A DNA stretch of 64,000 nt from Brasilonema sp. UFV-L1. GTDB lineage: Bacteria; Cyanobacteriota; Cyanobacteriia; Cyanobacteriales; Nostocaceae. Where the stretch lies: assembly GCF_012912105.1 (NCBI RefSeq), contig NZ_QMEA01000047.1:1-64000 (forward strand), in the 5' to 3' direction. Numbering within the stretch: position 1 is the first letter of the stretch; the number at the start of each line of letters is the position of its first letter. Under the pieces are notes generated by a model. That model was not told the DNA's origin. It worked only from the letters and a program-made list of their open reading frames with translations, and made no database searches. The position numbers and the translations under genes were made by a program. Of this stretch, positions 19,401 to 27,329 are shown piece after piece.

Positions 19401-20791
19401 CCACTAATGGTGGTGTTCGCAATGCCTGCGTTGGTACCACTACTTTGGTCCCACGCACGGAAAGTCAGAGCATTGTTGATGGTGCCATTAAAGTTGGCTT
19501 TGGGCTGGAAGTAAATGCGAGTCACTTCATCAGCCGCCAATAAGCGAGCGTTTGTATTAGATACCAACTCTAAAGCTTCCCAGGTGTTGCCATCGTCAGT
19601 GCTGTAGAAGAAGCTACCGTTGGTAGTGTCTGCATTTGTGATGGCAATACCTGTAAGTTCACTGCTGTCTGGATCGATGACGTTATCACCAAGACGCACT
19701 AACGAGGAAATAAGGGTACCAACTGCTCCTGTGGGTGTATCTGCGTCTTCGTTAATCGCAGTTAGACTGACGTTGGTGTTTTTTAGAGTAGGAGCATCAT
19801 TAACGGCATTGACGGTAATTGCAGCAGTGTCAGTCTCAGCACTAAAGGCAGTTGCGCCACCGTTAGCGCTTGCATCCCCAGTGCTACCGTTAGTACCAGT
19901 GGTTTGGTCCCAGGCACGGAAGGTCAGAGCATCGATAATAGAACTAGAACTACTGAAGTTGAGATTGGGCTGGAAGTAAACGCGGGTGCTTGCATCAGCC
20001 GCCAAGAGGCGCGCGTTGCTATCGGATACAGATCCTAAGGATGCCCAGTTGCTGCCATTGTTGATGGTGTAAAACCAATTGCCGTTGATAGTGTCAGCAT
20101 TTGTGATGGCAATACCTGTGAGTGCGTCGCGATCAGAGTCAATAACGTTACCACCAAGAGTCACTAAGGAGAAAACTGGGGTACCAACTGCTCCTGTGGG
20201 TGTACCTGCATTTTCGTTAACGGCACTCAGGATGACGTCAGTATCATTAAGGATAGGAGCATTATTGAGCACAGATGGATACGCTGCCATAACCTCAGAA
20301 GGGAATGCCAGTGGTTGATTAGAAATGTTGCCAATGTTGACTTCTAGGTTCCAATCACCCCCCAAAATAGCATTACCAGTGAGGTTGGCGGAGGCAGCAA
20401 CATTTGCTTTCGTCAGTTTGTGTAGTTTGGTGATGAATTCTACCCCAGCATCACCTGCAGCGACATTGCAACCGTAGATGAGAAGGGAGGGAACTTGAGA
20501 GAACCGAGGGTGAGAATCTGGAGAGAACCAATGCTTGAGTTGGTTAGTGTAGAGTTCTAGGCTGTTGAGGCTGAGTTCACTATTACCTAAGTAAAGCGTT
20601 CCCGAAGAGCCGTGAGAAACTATGTGGACATTTTCCACTCCACGGTATTGAGATAGTACCTGGGTAATTTGTATGACTCCATCTTGCTCGGGGTCAAGAA
20701 CAATAGTCTTGATATCTGCTACAACACTTTTCAGTAAAATTTCGTACTGGTTGACAGATGGATCAACGAAAAGAATGCTTGTAATCTTCAT
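16424..20791 (-). CDS. Large surface-type protein: DUF4347 domain, six long tandem repeats, DUF4114 domain
   Basis: A 1455-residue protein. Residues 1-170 are a DUF4347 domain (ILFVDPSV start; HIVSHGSSG with His60; LLIYGCNVAAG with Cys108). The His and Cys context looks like a clan-CD peptidase dyad, but that is my inference. From about 176 to 1120 come six repeats of about 155 residues, each beginning N(D/N)AP and containing TGAVGT, LTGIAITNA, NARLLAA, RIYFQPNANFNG and LTFRAWDQ, predicted beta-rich adhesin-like modules. A DUF4114 domain (FGFEDLPSGGDKDYND) closes the protein. No classical signal peptide is present, which suits type I export or a cell-surface route typical of such cyanobacterial proteins. 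Adhesion or a matrix role is likely but unproven. Confidence 0.85.
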   Translation of the reverse strand: MKITSILFVDPSVNQYEILLKSVVADIKTIVLDPEQDGVIQITQVLSQYRGVENVHIVSHGSSGTLYLGNSELSLNSLELYTNQLKHWFSPDSHPRFSQVPSLLIYGCNVAAGDAGVEFITKLHKLTKANVAASANLTGNAILGGDWNLEVNIGNISNQPLAFPSEVMAAYPSVLNNAPILNDTDVILSAVNENAGTPTGAVGTPVFSLVTLGGNVIDSDRDALTGIAITNADTINGNWFYTINNGSNWASLGSVSDSNARLLAADASTRVYFQPNLNFSSSSSIIDALTFRAWDQTTGTNGSTGDASANGGATAFSAETDTAAITVNAVNDAPTLKNTNVSLTAINEDADTPTGAVGTLISSLVRLGDNVIDPDSSELTGIAITNADTTNGSFFYSTDDGNTWEALELVSNTNARLLAADEVTRIYFQPKANFNGTINNALTFRAWDQSSGTNAGIANTTISGGTTAFSSTTGTAAITINSVNDAPTLREGNITLTAINENLGTPVGAVGTLVSSLVRLGDNVTDPDSNALTGIAITNVDNINGNWFYSTNNGSSWIPVGILSDTNARLLAANASTRIYFQPNVNFNGTIDNALTFRAWDQTSGTNGSTADTTLNGDTTAFSTGINTSTITINAVNDAPILSDTNLFLNIVEDPGPPTGAVGTLVSSLVSLGVNVTDPDNDPLTNNALTGIAITNANTTNGSWFYSTDDGSTWTALGAVSDANARVLAADTTTRIYFQPNANFNGSISNALTFRAWDQTSGTNGSTANTTLNGGTTAFSIATDTLAITIDAVNDAPILRDTNVTLTAIDKNAGTPIGAVGTLVSSLVSLGTNGNVTDPDSNPLTGIAITNAEITNGTFFYSTDNGSNWAALGSVSDTNARLLAADANTRIYFQPNANFNGIISDALTFRAWDQTSGSNGSTTDTTVNGGATAFSSATDTAAISVGIVNNAPTLRDTDVTLTAIKKDAGTPVGAVGTLVSSLVSLGGNVIDSDKDALTGIAITNADTTNGTFFYSTDNGNNWTSLGSVSNANARLLAANPNTRIYFQPNANFNGNINNVLTFRAWDQSTGTNGSLADTTVNGGATAFSSATDTAAISIDTVNTPGGSKAAPTLKLASNNIFQLEGISDSGKPKLEVTLTGASSKQVNELGVFVVDDEQGRINGIAPGTENYAQAALSRASTIFSVITKVPNGFNTDLTRLLEFNSGARLQFFLVNNNSIDAVQAGSTSTKDLIFSNSLTQKVTDLGNGEFTLALNDASNSNTSDFQNLVVKIKATNQSLPLGASLQGNSFGELIDLRNVSTQQIKADFVLNREARNDNFVGFYQVADANGGIDIDGNGTVDLRPGDAGYTQAAVQRRVAGIDLTVGNQSTATFTANLSPGSILAPFMIANNRPEAILDGNPNNDPAVYFSFLGANSDKVDHIRLLGNNTFGFEDLPSGGDKDYNDMTVRVNLSIA

Positions 20792-21509
20792 TTGATGGCT
20801 TATATAACAATATAACGTTTTAAAACTGATGACTAACCGTTCATTAATAGGAAACTAAAGGATGTAGAGAGTTCTAAGTATTTGTCAATCTTTCTAAAGT
20901 AGCCACTAGTACCGCTCCCAAGTCAGTCAAAATGGACCGGAGGCTGCGCGGTGAAGCAGCGCTGCGGGAGGGTTTCCCTCCGCAGGCGACTGTGAACCCG
21001 AAGGGCGCAGGCGCAGCTGCGTCCCGCTGCGCTAACAAAATGCTCATGATGTAAGCTTTTCGTTGATTTTGTAGACAAGGGAGCGGCTTCGGGCAGGGTA
21101 TGGGTGCTTTATTTTGGCCACAGTGTACTAGCCATGAGAATTTCGATTGGCAACACTAAGTTAATACTCTGTGTCTAGGTATTTTTATTGCTTTGTCTTT
21201 TTATACAAAGTTGGTAGAAGCACTCAAACCAAAATTTGTTAATACCTGTTCAACACTACTTTGCTGACTTTCGTGTTTCCGTATAAATCATCAGTATTTT
21301 CAAAACTTTTATACTAATATTTAGTTCTAATGAAGCTGTAAAAATTTTGGTAAAAGTATTTTTCTTTTAGTGTATAGTTGACAAAATTTACTCAAAATAT
21401 GGGCAATAGACAAGTATCGTATTGGACTCAAACCAGTTATTTGTCATATTTGGGTTGATGAATTAGCAGTACCGATGACAAATATTATTTTCTGGAAGTT
21501 TCTTAATAT
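20792..21509. other. Intergenic region with a GC-rich palindromic element at 20935-21040
   Basis: From 20935 to 21040 the sequence is GC-rich with AGCGCTGCGGGAGGGTTTCC and CCGCAGGCGAC, a match to the family seen near 1075-1170 and 42045-42130. The remaining part, 21041-21509, is AT-rich with no gene that I can support and leads into the group II intron remnant. Confidence 0.55.
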
Positions 21510-21512
21510 TTA

Positions 21513-22323
21513 GCACATACGCTGCATCCACATCTAAGTGAAGATGGTCAAGCAGGATTTGATTTTCTGGGACACCATATTCAGCATAAAAAAGTGGGTA
21601 AATACCGAGAAAATAAAAATAGTTCTGGTACCCGTCTTGGTTTCATTACTCTCATTACCCCTTCAAAAAAGGCGATTGATGCTCACAAAAAAGATATGAA
21701 AAGCATCATCACAAAATGCAAGTCTCGTTCCCAAGCGGAACTAATTAAAGACCTTAACCCTATTATTAGGGGATGGGCTGCATATTATAGAGTCTCAGAC
21801 GCCGGAACTGCTGGGGATTTTGCCCGGTTAGATAGAATAACCTATCTTCGATTGAGAAGATGGGCTAAAAGACAAACTGGAAGCATTAATCAGGGTCATC
21901 AAAAATATTGGCATACCATAGGCGACAACCATTGGGTATTCACCACTAGACCGGATAGTAATGGATTAAAGTTACTATCACATATCGAATTTCACAAAGC
22001 GTGTTAACGACTATGTCAAGGTTAGAGGTGATAAAAGTCCTTATGATGGTGACACTATCTACTGGAGTTTAAGGTTAAGCAATCATCCCGATTTACCTAC
22101 TACTAAAAGGAACCTACTTAAGCAACAAAAAGGTAAGTGTCTGGGATGTGGCTTAAATTTTCTTGAAGGTGATTTGTTGGAGATTGACCACATCAAACCC
22201 CTAAGTTGTGGAGGTAAAAAGGAATGGAACAATCTTCAATTACTGCACCGTCATTGCCACGATGTCAAAACTACTACTGATGGTAGTCAGAAGTCCCGTA
22301 ATGACAATAGGGAATCACATTGA
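21513..22323 (+). pseudogene. Group II intron maturase-HNH protein fragment, frameshifted
   Basis: Frame 1 (21513-22007) encodes the end of the reverse transcriptase and maturase domain: AHTLHPHLSEDG, GFDFLGHHIQH, VGKYRENKNSS, and LNPIIRGWAAYYRVSDAG, the signature of domain X. Near 21990-22000 the frame shifts by one base and continues as RVNDYVKVRGDKSPYDG, then a complete HNH motif (CLGCGLNF ... EIDHIKPLSCGG ... LLHRHCHD) to TGA 22321. Without the palm and finger regions and with the shift it is non-functional as a maturase. The HNH segment alone still has all its metal-binding residues. Confidence 0.8.
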
Positions 22324-22402
22324 GTAGCCGTGTGAAGGGACAACTTTCATGCACGGTTTCGGATGGGAGGGGTGGAACAGTAATGTTCCCCTCGACCCTA
22401 AC
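22322..22402 (+). ncRNA. Group II intron RNA domains V and VI
   Basis: Domain V: AGCCGTGTGAAGGG-ACAA-CTTTCATGCACGGTTT folds as the conserved catalytic hairpin. Domain VI follows as GAGGGG ... CCCCTC around an A-containing loop, and the 3' end is CTCGACCCTAAC. These are the typical final elements of bacterial group II introns. Confidence 0.75.
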
Positions 22403-22538
22403 AATGGGACACCTTGTAAAGTAAAGAAAGCACTAATTTAATTACGTAAGAATCAAAATATATGTAATAAATCTACACACTTAGATTGATGTAGCTGGGA
22501 GAAGTATAGAATGTTAATTTCCTAAAAATTATCAAACT

Positions 22539-23069
22539 ATGCAATTTCAGCAGAAAAATAAATTAGCAAGATTGATTCTGACAATTTCTCTTTACTGTTT
22601 ACCCTTATTAGCTTGTAACCAGCCACAACCAATCATTCCAAACAATCAAACACCAAAAGCCACAGAAACCCCAGCAATCCCTACAGCGAAACCTCTATCT
22701 CTACAAACATCATTACCACCAGATAAAAATTATTTTCTCGATAATCAAATCTGGGGCAACCCTGGAGATAAACAAAATTTAATTCAAGCCATTGACAATA
22801 GTTTAAATTATCTAAAAACTTCAGAAGCCAAAACAGCTTATGAGAACTATACTCCTCCCGAAATTACCAAGAAAAGAGTAGAAAAAAGCCTGAAAATATT
22901 TCGAGAATTAGTCAGTAATTCCCAAAATTCCCAAGAATTACAAGCCAGTGTCAACAAAGAATTTGTCTTTTACAAATCTATTGGTACCGATAACCAAGGA
23001 ACTATTGTTTTCACAGGTAGGGGTGTGACTGAGAAGGTAAAACTTCCCAGCGTTCGTTCCCAGGCTTAG
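22539..23069 (+). pseudogene. mltA: MltA-type lytic transglycosylase, truncated after its N-terminal region
   Basis: The 176 codons begin with a lipoprotein signal (LPLLAC, lipobox Cys at residue 26), a proline/threonine-rich linker and then the cyanobacterial MltA N-terminal region (DNQIWGNPGDKQNLIQAIDNS, ITKKRVEKSL, ELQASVNKEFVFYKSIG, GTIVFTG). Intact MltA continues from FTG into the double-psi-beta-barrel catalytic domain (FTGYYEP...). Here the homology stops exactly at FTG, and the remaining residues end in a TAG that lies at the centre of a palindromic repeat (23054-23080). The catalytic Asp region is absent, so no murein-cleaving activity is expected. Confidence 0.8.
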
Positions 23070-23080
23070 CCTGGGAACGA
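23054..23080. repeat. Perfect 13-bp palindrome TCGTTCCCAGGCT / AGCCTGGGAACGA
   Basis: Loop of one base. It supplies the stop codon of the truncated mltA frame. This type of TTCCCAGGCT/AGCCTGGGAA palindrome is a familiar dispersed cyanobacterial repeat; its position at the truncation point suggests it took part in the rearrangement. Confidence 0.75.
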
Positions 23081-23189
23081 GAAATTGAGCCTCTGGTTCT
23101 TAGTCAAGCAATAAATCAAACTATAGCAATCCTATTTGATTTGTGAGAATTGAAAGCCACAGATTCCCGAGCGAGCAATTGTCAATTAT

Positions 23190-23224
23190 CAGTTATCAAT
23201 TATCAAATCGATAATTGATAACTG
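23190..23224. repeat. AT-rich palindrome, 15-bp arms
   Basis: CAGTTATCAATTATC and GATAATTGATAACTG pair perfectly around AAATC. Followed by TGTTCATTGTTCATTGTTC direct repeats. It belongs to the same family as 16347-16399 and 31221-31262. Confidence 0.7.
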
Positions 23225-23359
23225 TTCATTGTTCATTGTTCGTTGATTCCTGACAAATTTTACGAAGTCGGGAATCAAGTTTGCTCACGAATTATTTAGG
23301 ATTGCTATGTAGATCACACAAAGAAGAAATCTGTGTATATTTGTGGTTGAATCTATGTT

Positions 23360-23815
23360 TTAATATGGCATTAAGCTATCTACTCTCCCCAACACTGCCA
23401 TATCTTCTTCATCTAACTCCACTGGCGTACCACTACGAATTAATTCCGCAAAATCTTCATTAGGAACCATAATAGTCAGCGTATATAAGCGACCATAACC
23501 TATATTTTCAATCAAATGAGTGCCAGTGGGAGGAACTAACAAACTATCTCCTGCTCTAATTCGGACTCTTTTGCCATCACAACTAGCGATTCCTTCTCCT
23601 TTGAGGACAAAAAACATTTCCACCGCCCATTGATGACGATTAGGCGGTGTTTTGCCACCAACATCAAAAATTTCTACGCAACAAGTCAAAGAAGTATTCG
23701 CACTTGCTGTGTCGAAGATGATTGCTAAGCGATTTGAGTCATGGGGAGTGATGCGATATGCTTGGTAATCTTTGGGAGATTTGACAACAGGAATAACACA
23801 ACTAGCGACGGACAT
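23360..23815 (-). CDS. Cupin-domain protein
   Basis: A 151-residue single-domain cupin. The first motif is around PPNRHQWAVEMFFVLKGEG (His and Glu ligands) and the second is around VPPTGTHLIENIG (His ligand), so a metal site is likely. ATG 23815 follows AAGGAG at ideal spacing. Small cupins of this type act as isomerases, dioxygenases or binding proteins; the function here is unknown. The neighbouring cysteine hydrolase and amidohydrolase genes suggest it may belong to a small-molecule degradation pathway, but it is separated from them by about 600 bases of remnants. Confidence 0.75.
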   Translation of the reverse strand: MSVASCVIPVVKSPKDYQAYRITPHDSNRLAIIFDTASANTSLTCCVEIFDVGGKTPPNRHQWAVEMFFVLKGEGIASCDGKRVRIRAGDSLLVPPTGTHLIENIGYGRLYTLTIMVPNEDFAELIRSGTPVELDEEDMAVLGRVDSLMPY

Positions 23816-24009
23816 GATTCATCTCCTTTATATTTATCAAAGGGTATATGACAACTTGAGTTTTGAGTTTTAATATGTCATTAATTTCGTCTATCTTGTG
23901 TAGTTCAATACTAACTAACAAAATAACTATTCAACTCTTTCAACAGTCAAATTTATGAAAATTAAACAACAGATGAATTATAGATGCATGCAGAGAAATT
24001 ATCTGTCCC

Positions 24010-24096
24010 TACCCTCCGGGCGTCTATGCTTCCCCTTCGCATCGCCAGCGGGCTATGTCTAGAGGACATGCTATGCGCTTCGGTTCACGGAGGGTA
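24010..24096. repeat. Hairpin element with TACCCTCCG / CGGAGGGTA ends
   Basis: The 9-bp terminal arms enclose about 69 bases that themselves contain GC-rich pairs (GCATCGCCAGCGGGC). It looks like a mobile palindromic repeat unit in the otherwise AT-rich gap 23816-24182, where nothing else is recognised. Confidence 0.5.
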
Positions 24097-24182
24097 AGGT
24101 TAATCGATATACATCTGTCGGTGATTCTAAACACCCATTCATCATACTTTTGTAAGAAGTCTATTCAAGACTTAGCACTTAT

Positions 24183-24320
24183 AACTCAACACTTTGTTAA
24201 AGTGCTGTTACAGTTGTTTGTAAATCAGTAACAAAGCTAAAGCACTGGTTGAGGTTGTAAAGTGTCGCTAACCAACAATACTCAACAAAAGTTGTGGCGC
24301 AAGGAATCACACAACCAGTC
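24183..24320 (-). pseudogene. Leftover 3' end of an isochorismatase-family gene paralogue
   Basis: This intergenic stretch aligns base by base with the 3' end of the intact gene at 24435-25217: both share blocks such as TGTAAAGTGT(C/T)GCTAACCAACA, and translate to EYCWLATLYN, then QCF and FV. It retains about 40 codons with substitutions and has lost everything upstream. It points to an earlier tandem copy of the gene, now decayed. Confidence 0.75.
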
Positions 24321-24434
24321 ATGTACATAATTTATTTCCTTGATGGTTATCTGGGTTGTAAAAAGTCCTAAGTTTTGAAGTGGTGTTCATATCTGTATGG
24401 TTATATGGTCAAATAGAAAAAGCCCAATCACTAT

Positions 24435-25217
24435 TCAACGCTCAACGCTTTGTTGAAGTGCGCTTAAGATTGCTTGCGAATCACTCACAAAGCCAAAGCA
24501 CTGCTTAACGTTGTAAAGTGTTGCTAACCAACAATACTCAGGAGAAGTTGTAGCAGTACAATCTTTGACTAAGATGCAGTCGTATCCTAAGAAGTTGGCA
24601 TCTTGTAAGCTAGCCATTACACATTGATCTGCATTAACTCCTGCAAACAAGAGTGTCGTTGTGCCCAAGTTCCGCAAGATACTATCTAAAGGAGTATCCC
24701 AAAAACCACTCATACGGTATTTGTCCACACGAATATCTTGGGGTAATTGTTCTAGTTCATCGACTACCGCCGCCGCCCAACTACCTGACATGAGTACCTT
24801 AGCACCATTACTAGGTAACGGATCACCTAATCCCACGCCTTCGCCTGTGGGGTTGTAGACGTGAAGCACATTGGCACTAATATTAAGTAAGTCGGGACGG
24901 TTTCCCCAATTCACCCAGATTACGGGTACACTCTTGTCCCGAAGTTGAGGTAATAAGATTTGTAAAGGTTGAATGGGTTGCCGTGCTTTTGTGATATCTA
25001 CACCGATATGCGCTAACCAGCCATCAGAGTGGCAGAAGTCGTTTTGCATGTCAATGACGAGAATGGCAGTTTTTGCCAAGTCAAAGCGCAGAGTTTTAGT
25101 TTCTGTTGATAAGATAACCGGTTGTGGGATCTGGGGAGGACGAGTGATATCTGCAAACTTATCGTTTACAGCCCATGCATTTGGTGCAATTCCTAAATTC
25201 CGAAGAGGTATATTCAT
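24435..25217 (-). CDS. Isochorismatase-like cysteine hydrolase
   Basis: A 260-residue amide/ester hydrolase of the isochorismatase superfamily. The catalytic triad is visible: Asp56 in VIDMQND, Lys166 in VDKYRMSGF and the nucleophile Cys199 in GVNADQCV, with the usual cis-peptide region before it. Family members include ureidoacrylate and N-carbamoyl amidohydrolases, biuret hydrolase and nicotinamidase. The adjacent divergent amidohydrolase suggests degradation of an N-heterocycle or ureide; the exact substrate is not determinable. It starts at ATG 25217, 77 bases from the divergent gene, so one regulatory region probably serves both. A decayed duplicate of its tail lies downstream. Confidence 0.85.
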   Translation of the reverse strand: MNIPLRNLGIAPNAWAVNDKFADITRPPQIPQPVILSTETKTLRFDLAKTAILVIDMQNDFCHSDGWLAHIGVDITKARQPIQPLQILLPQLRDKSVPVIWVNWGNRPDLLNISANVLHVYNPTGEGVGLGDPLPSNGAKVLMSGSWAAAVVDELEQLPQDIRVDKYRMSGFWDTPLDSILRNLGTTTLLFAGVNADQCVMASLQDANFLGYDCILVKDCTATTSPEYCWLATLYNVKQCFGFVSDSQAILSALQQSVER

Positions 25218-25294
25218 ATTCCAAAACCCAACACCATTCCTTTTTTAGCTTGAAAATCTCCTAAAGGTGTCATTACTTAATCAAGGTTAAAATC

Positions 25295-26692
25295 GTGAAT
25301 TTTACTATCCAAAATGTTTTGATTGCGACTGTTGATGATTATGCAACTGTGGATGTGCAAGTTGTAGATGGGGCGATCGCCTCTATTGCACCGAGTCTAG
25401 AGGTTATCGGTACAGCGATTAACGGTGAAAATAAACTCCTCCTACCAGGATTTTTCAACGCTCACACCCACTCCTCTGAAATATGGCAACGAGGTATAAT
25501 ACCACCGTTACCTCTAGAATTATGGTTAGCACAACTTTACGACTTTGCCCCTCTTGATACAGAAAAAGTTTACCTTAGTGCTTTGGGAACAGCAGTAGAA
25601 ACTCTACTTTCTGGTGGTACAAGTGTCGTAGATCATCTCATCCTCATTCCTGGAAAAGAGTTGGAAACAATTGCAACCGCTGTTCGGGCTTATAAGGAAG
25701 TTGGTATCCGCGCCTTTGTCTCGCCTCTGATTCAAGATGAATCCCTCAGTGCTGGTATCCCATCCGGAGAAACTGAGCAAAATCACGAACCTTTTTTTCG
25801 CTCAACTCAGGCGACACTAGAATTGATAGAAGAAGCTGTCAGACAGTTTCATCGCCCAGATGAAGGTGTAAGTCTTTTAGTTGCGCCTACAGGAATACAA
25901 TTATGTTCTGATGCTTTGTTCCAAGGATGTATTGAGTTAAGCAATAAGTACAATCTTTGTCGTCACTCTCATTTACTGGAAACCAAGGCGCAAGAGAAAC
26001 TCGCGCAACAAAAGTACGGTTGTACTGCGGTTGAACATTTGAAAAGGATTGGTTATTTAGGCGATCGCACGTCCCTTGCCCATTGTATTCACTTAAGGGA
26101 CACTGATATTACCATTCTTGCCGAAACCCAATCTACAGTTGTACACAATCCCTTAAGTAACTTGCGTCTAGGCAGTGGTATCGCGCCGATTTTGAAATAT
26201 CGTCAAGCTGGAGTCAACGTGACTTTTGGTTGCGATGGTGCATCTAGCAATGATTCCCAAGACTTACTAGAAGCCATCAAAATAGGTTCCATACTGCACA
26301 ACGTCACAGATTTAGATTATCAGCACTGGATAACACCTCGTCAAGCAGTGGAAATGGCATCTAGTGGAGGTGCAAAAGGACTCAACATGGTTGATCAACT
26401 TGGTTCCCTCACCGTCGGCAAAAAAGCTGATTTCGTGCTGTATGACCTCACCAGTTTATCACTCTTACCACGTACAGACCCCATTGGTTTATTAACTCTC
26501 GGTCGTCCCACCAATGCTGTTGAGAGTGTGTGGGTAAATGGCAGGCAGATAGTCGCTAATGGTAAAGTAACTACCATTGATGTAGATGATTTGCGTCAAC
26601 AACTCTTTCAACACAGTCACTGGGATACAAAGCGCAAGTCTGAAACTGTGGCTCAACTTGAAGCTCACTATCGCACAGTCATGAGTTTGTAA
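25295..26692 (+). CDS. Amidohydrolase of the TrzA/AtzB/cytosine-guanine deaminase type
   Basis: A 465-residue metal-dependent hydrolase/deaminase. PGFFNAHTHS gives the metal ligands His57 and His59; CRHSHLLETKAQE and LAHCIHL supply the next histidines; GCDGASSND contains the catalytic Asp; the C-terminal KKADFVLYDL and VWVNGRQIVANGKV complete the outer beta-domain typical of the family. Such enzymes deaminate or dechlorinate purines, pyrimidines, triazines or S-adenosylhomocysteine. Together with the divergent cysteine hydrolase (77 bases away) it suggests a two-step ring-deamination and amide-cleavage pathway, which is inference. It is convergent with the next gene. Confidence 0.85.
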   Translation: MNFTIQNVLIATVDDYATVDVQVVDGAIASIAPSLEVIGTAINGENKLLLPGFFNAHTHSSEIWQRGIIPPLPLELWLAQLYDFAPLDTEKVYLSALGTAVETLLSGGTSVVDHLILIPGKELETIATAVRAYKEVGIRAFVSPLIQDESLSAGIPSGETEQNHEPFFRSTQATLELIEEAVRQFHRPDEGVSLLVAPTGIQLCSDALFQGCIELSNKYNLCRHSHLLETKAQEKLAQQKYGCTAVEHLKRIGYLGDRTSLAHCIHLRDTDITILAETQSTVVHNPLSNLRLGSGIAPILKYRQAGVNVTFGCDGASSNDSQDLLEAIKIGSILHNVTDLDYQHWITPRQAVEMASSGGAKGLNMVDQLGSLTVGKKADFVLYDLTSLSLLPRTDPIGLLTLGRPTNAVESVWVNGRQIVANGKVTTIDVDDLRQQLFQHSHWDTKRKSETVAQLEAHYRTVMSL

Positions 26693-26712
26693 AAACTAAG
26701 AGAGTGGGTTCA

Positions 26713-27183
26713 TCATCTTTTTTCTTCAATCTTTGTATAACCCACTCTCCAATTACGTGGATCCTTCAACTCATCTTTCTTACCTTGTGCAATAAGTCCA
26801 ACAGCAATCCGAGTCTTAAATAATGCCTTCATTAAGTAATGTCCTGGTTTAGCATAAACGCCATCAGCAACAGTCGTACCAGCAAAATTAAATACTCCAC
26901 AAAAAGTCCCAGCACCTTTTATTGTGACTGTGAAAAACTTATCATTAAGATATCCACCGGGGATCATAAAAATCGCGTAAACATGATGCTCACCTCGCCA
27001 AGGCTCAACGATAACTTTGTCAGGATGTGTATAGTGTCTTTCACTTCCTGTTGCTTGAACAACATTTGATTGCTGACAAGTTAGGGCGTTTGGTAGTTTT
27101 GAGATAGTCGTCCAGCTAAGGACGAGAATTAAGGTTAATGCAAATAAAAAGTAAGTAATTTTACTTTTGTACATTTGTGACAT
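26713..27183 (-). CDS. Exported protein of unknown function
   Basis: A 156-residue protein with an N-terminal signal or anchor segment (ITYFLFALTLILVLSW, about residues 9-24). The rest is probably extracytoplasmic and beta-rich (VYAIFMIPGGYLN, FFTVTIKGAGTFCGVFNF), with two cysteines (about residues 36 and 94) that could form a disulfide. I do not recognise the family. ATG 27183 or the in-frame ATG four codons later may be the start. It is convergent with the amidohydrolase gene, 20 bases between stops. Confidence 0.6.
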   Translation of the reverse strand: MSQMYKSKITYFLFALTLILVLSWTTISKLPNALTCQQSNVVQATGSERHYTHPDKVIVEPWRGEHHVYAIFMIPGGYLNDKFFTVTIKGAGTFCGVFNFAGTTVADGVYAKPGHYLMKALFKTRIAVGLIAQGKKDELKDPRNWRVGYTKIEEKR

Positions 27184-27329
27184 GTAGCACTACAGATTAT
27201 AGGGTAACGCATTCTATATTGTTGTGGAGGAATCACGCGTGTGCTTCATATAGTTAACTACAATTGAGGATATGCAAGGTAAACTCACACTCCTCACCTT
27301 GTATGCTATTGTTACGCATTCATCCACCT

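Larger units (their letters stand above)
21510..22402 (+). mobile_element. 5'-truncated group II intron with maturase/HNH remnant and domains V-VI
   Basis: Only the 3' part of a group II intron is present: the end of the intron-encoded protein (thumb and maturase X region, then HNH endonuclease) followed by RNA domains V and VI, ending around CGACCCTAAC at 22402. All reverse-transcriptase catalytic motifs and domains I-IV are missing, so it cannot splice or move alone. The 5' boundary is where the maturase frame loses homology, about 21510. Confidence 0.8.

Noticed and set aside
16506-20318. Series of about 60- to 120-codon plus-strand open frames at regular 465-base spacing
   Set aside because: They are antisense shadows of the six tandem repeats of the large minus-strand protein; their regular spacing follows the repeat unit.
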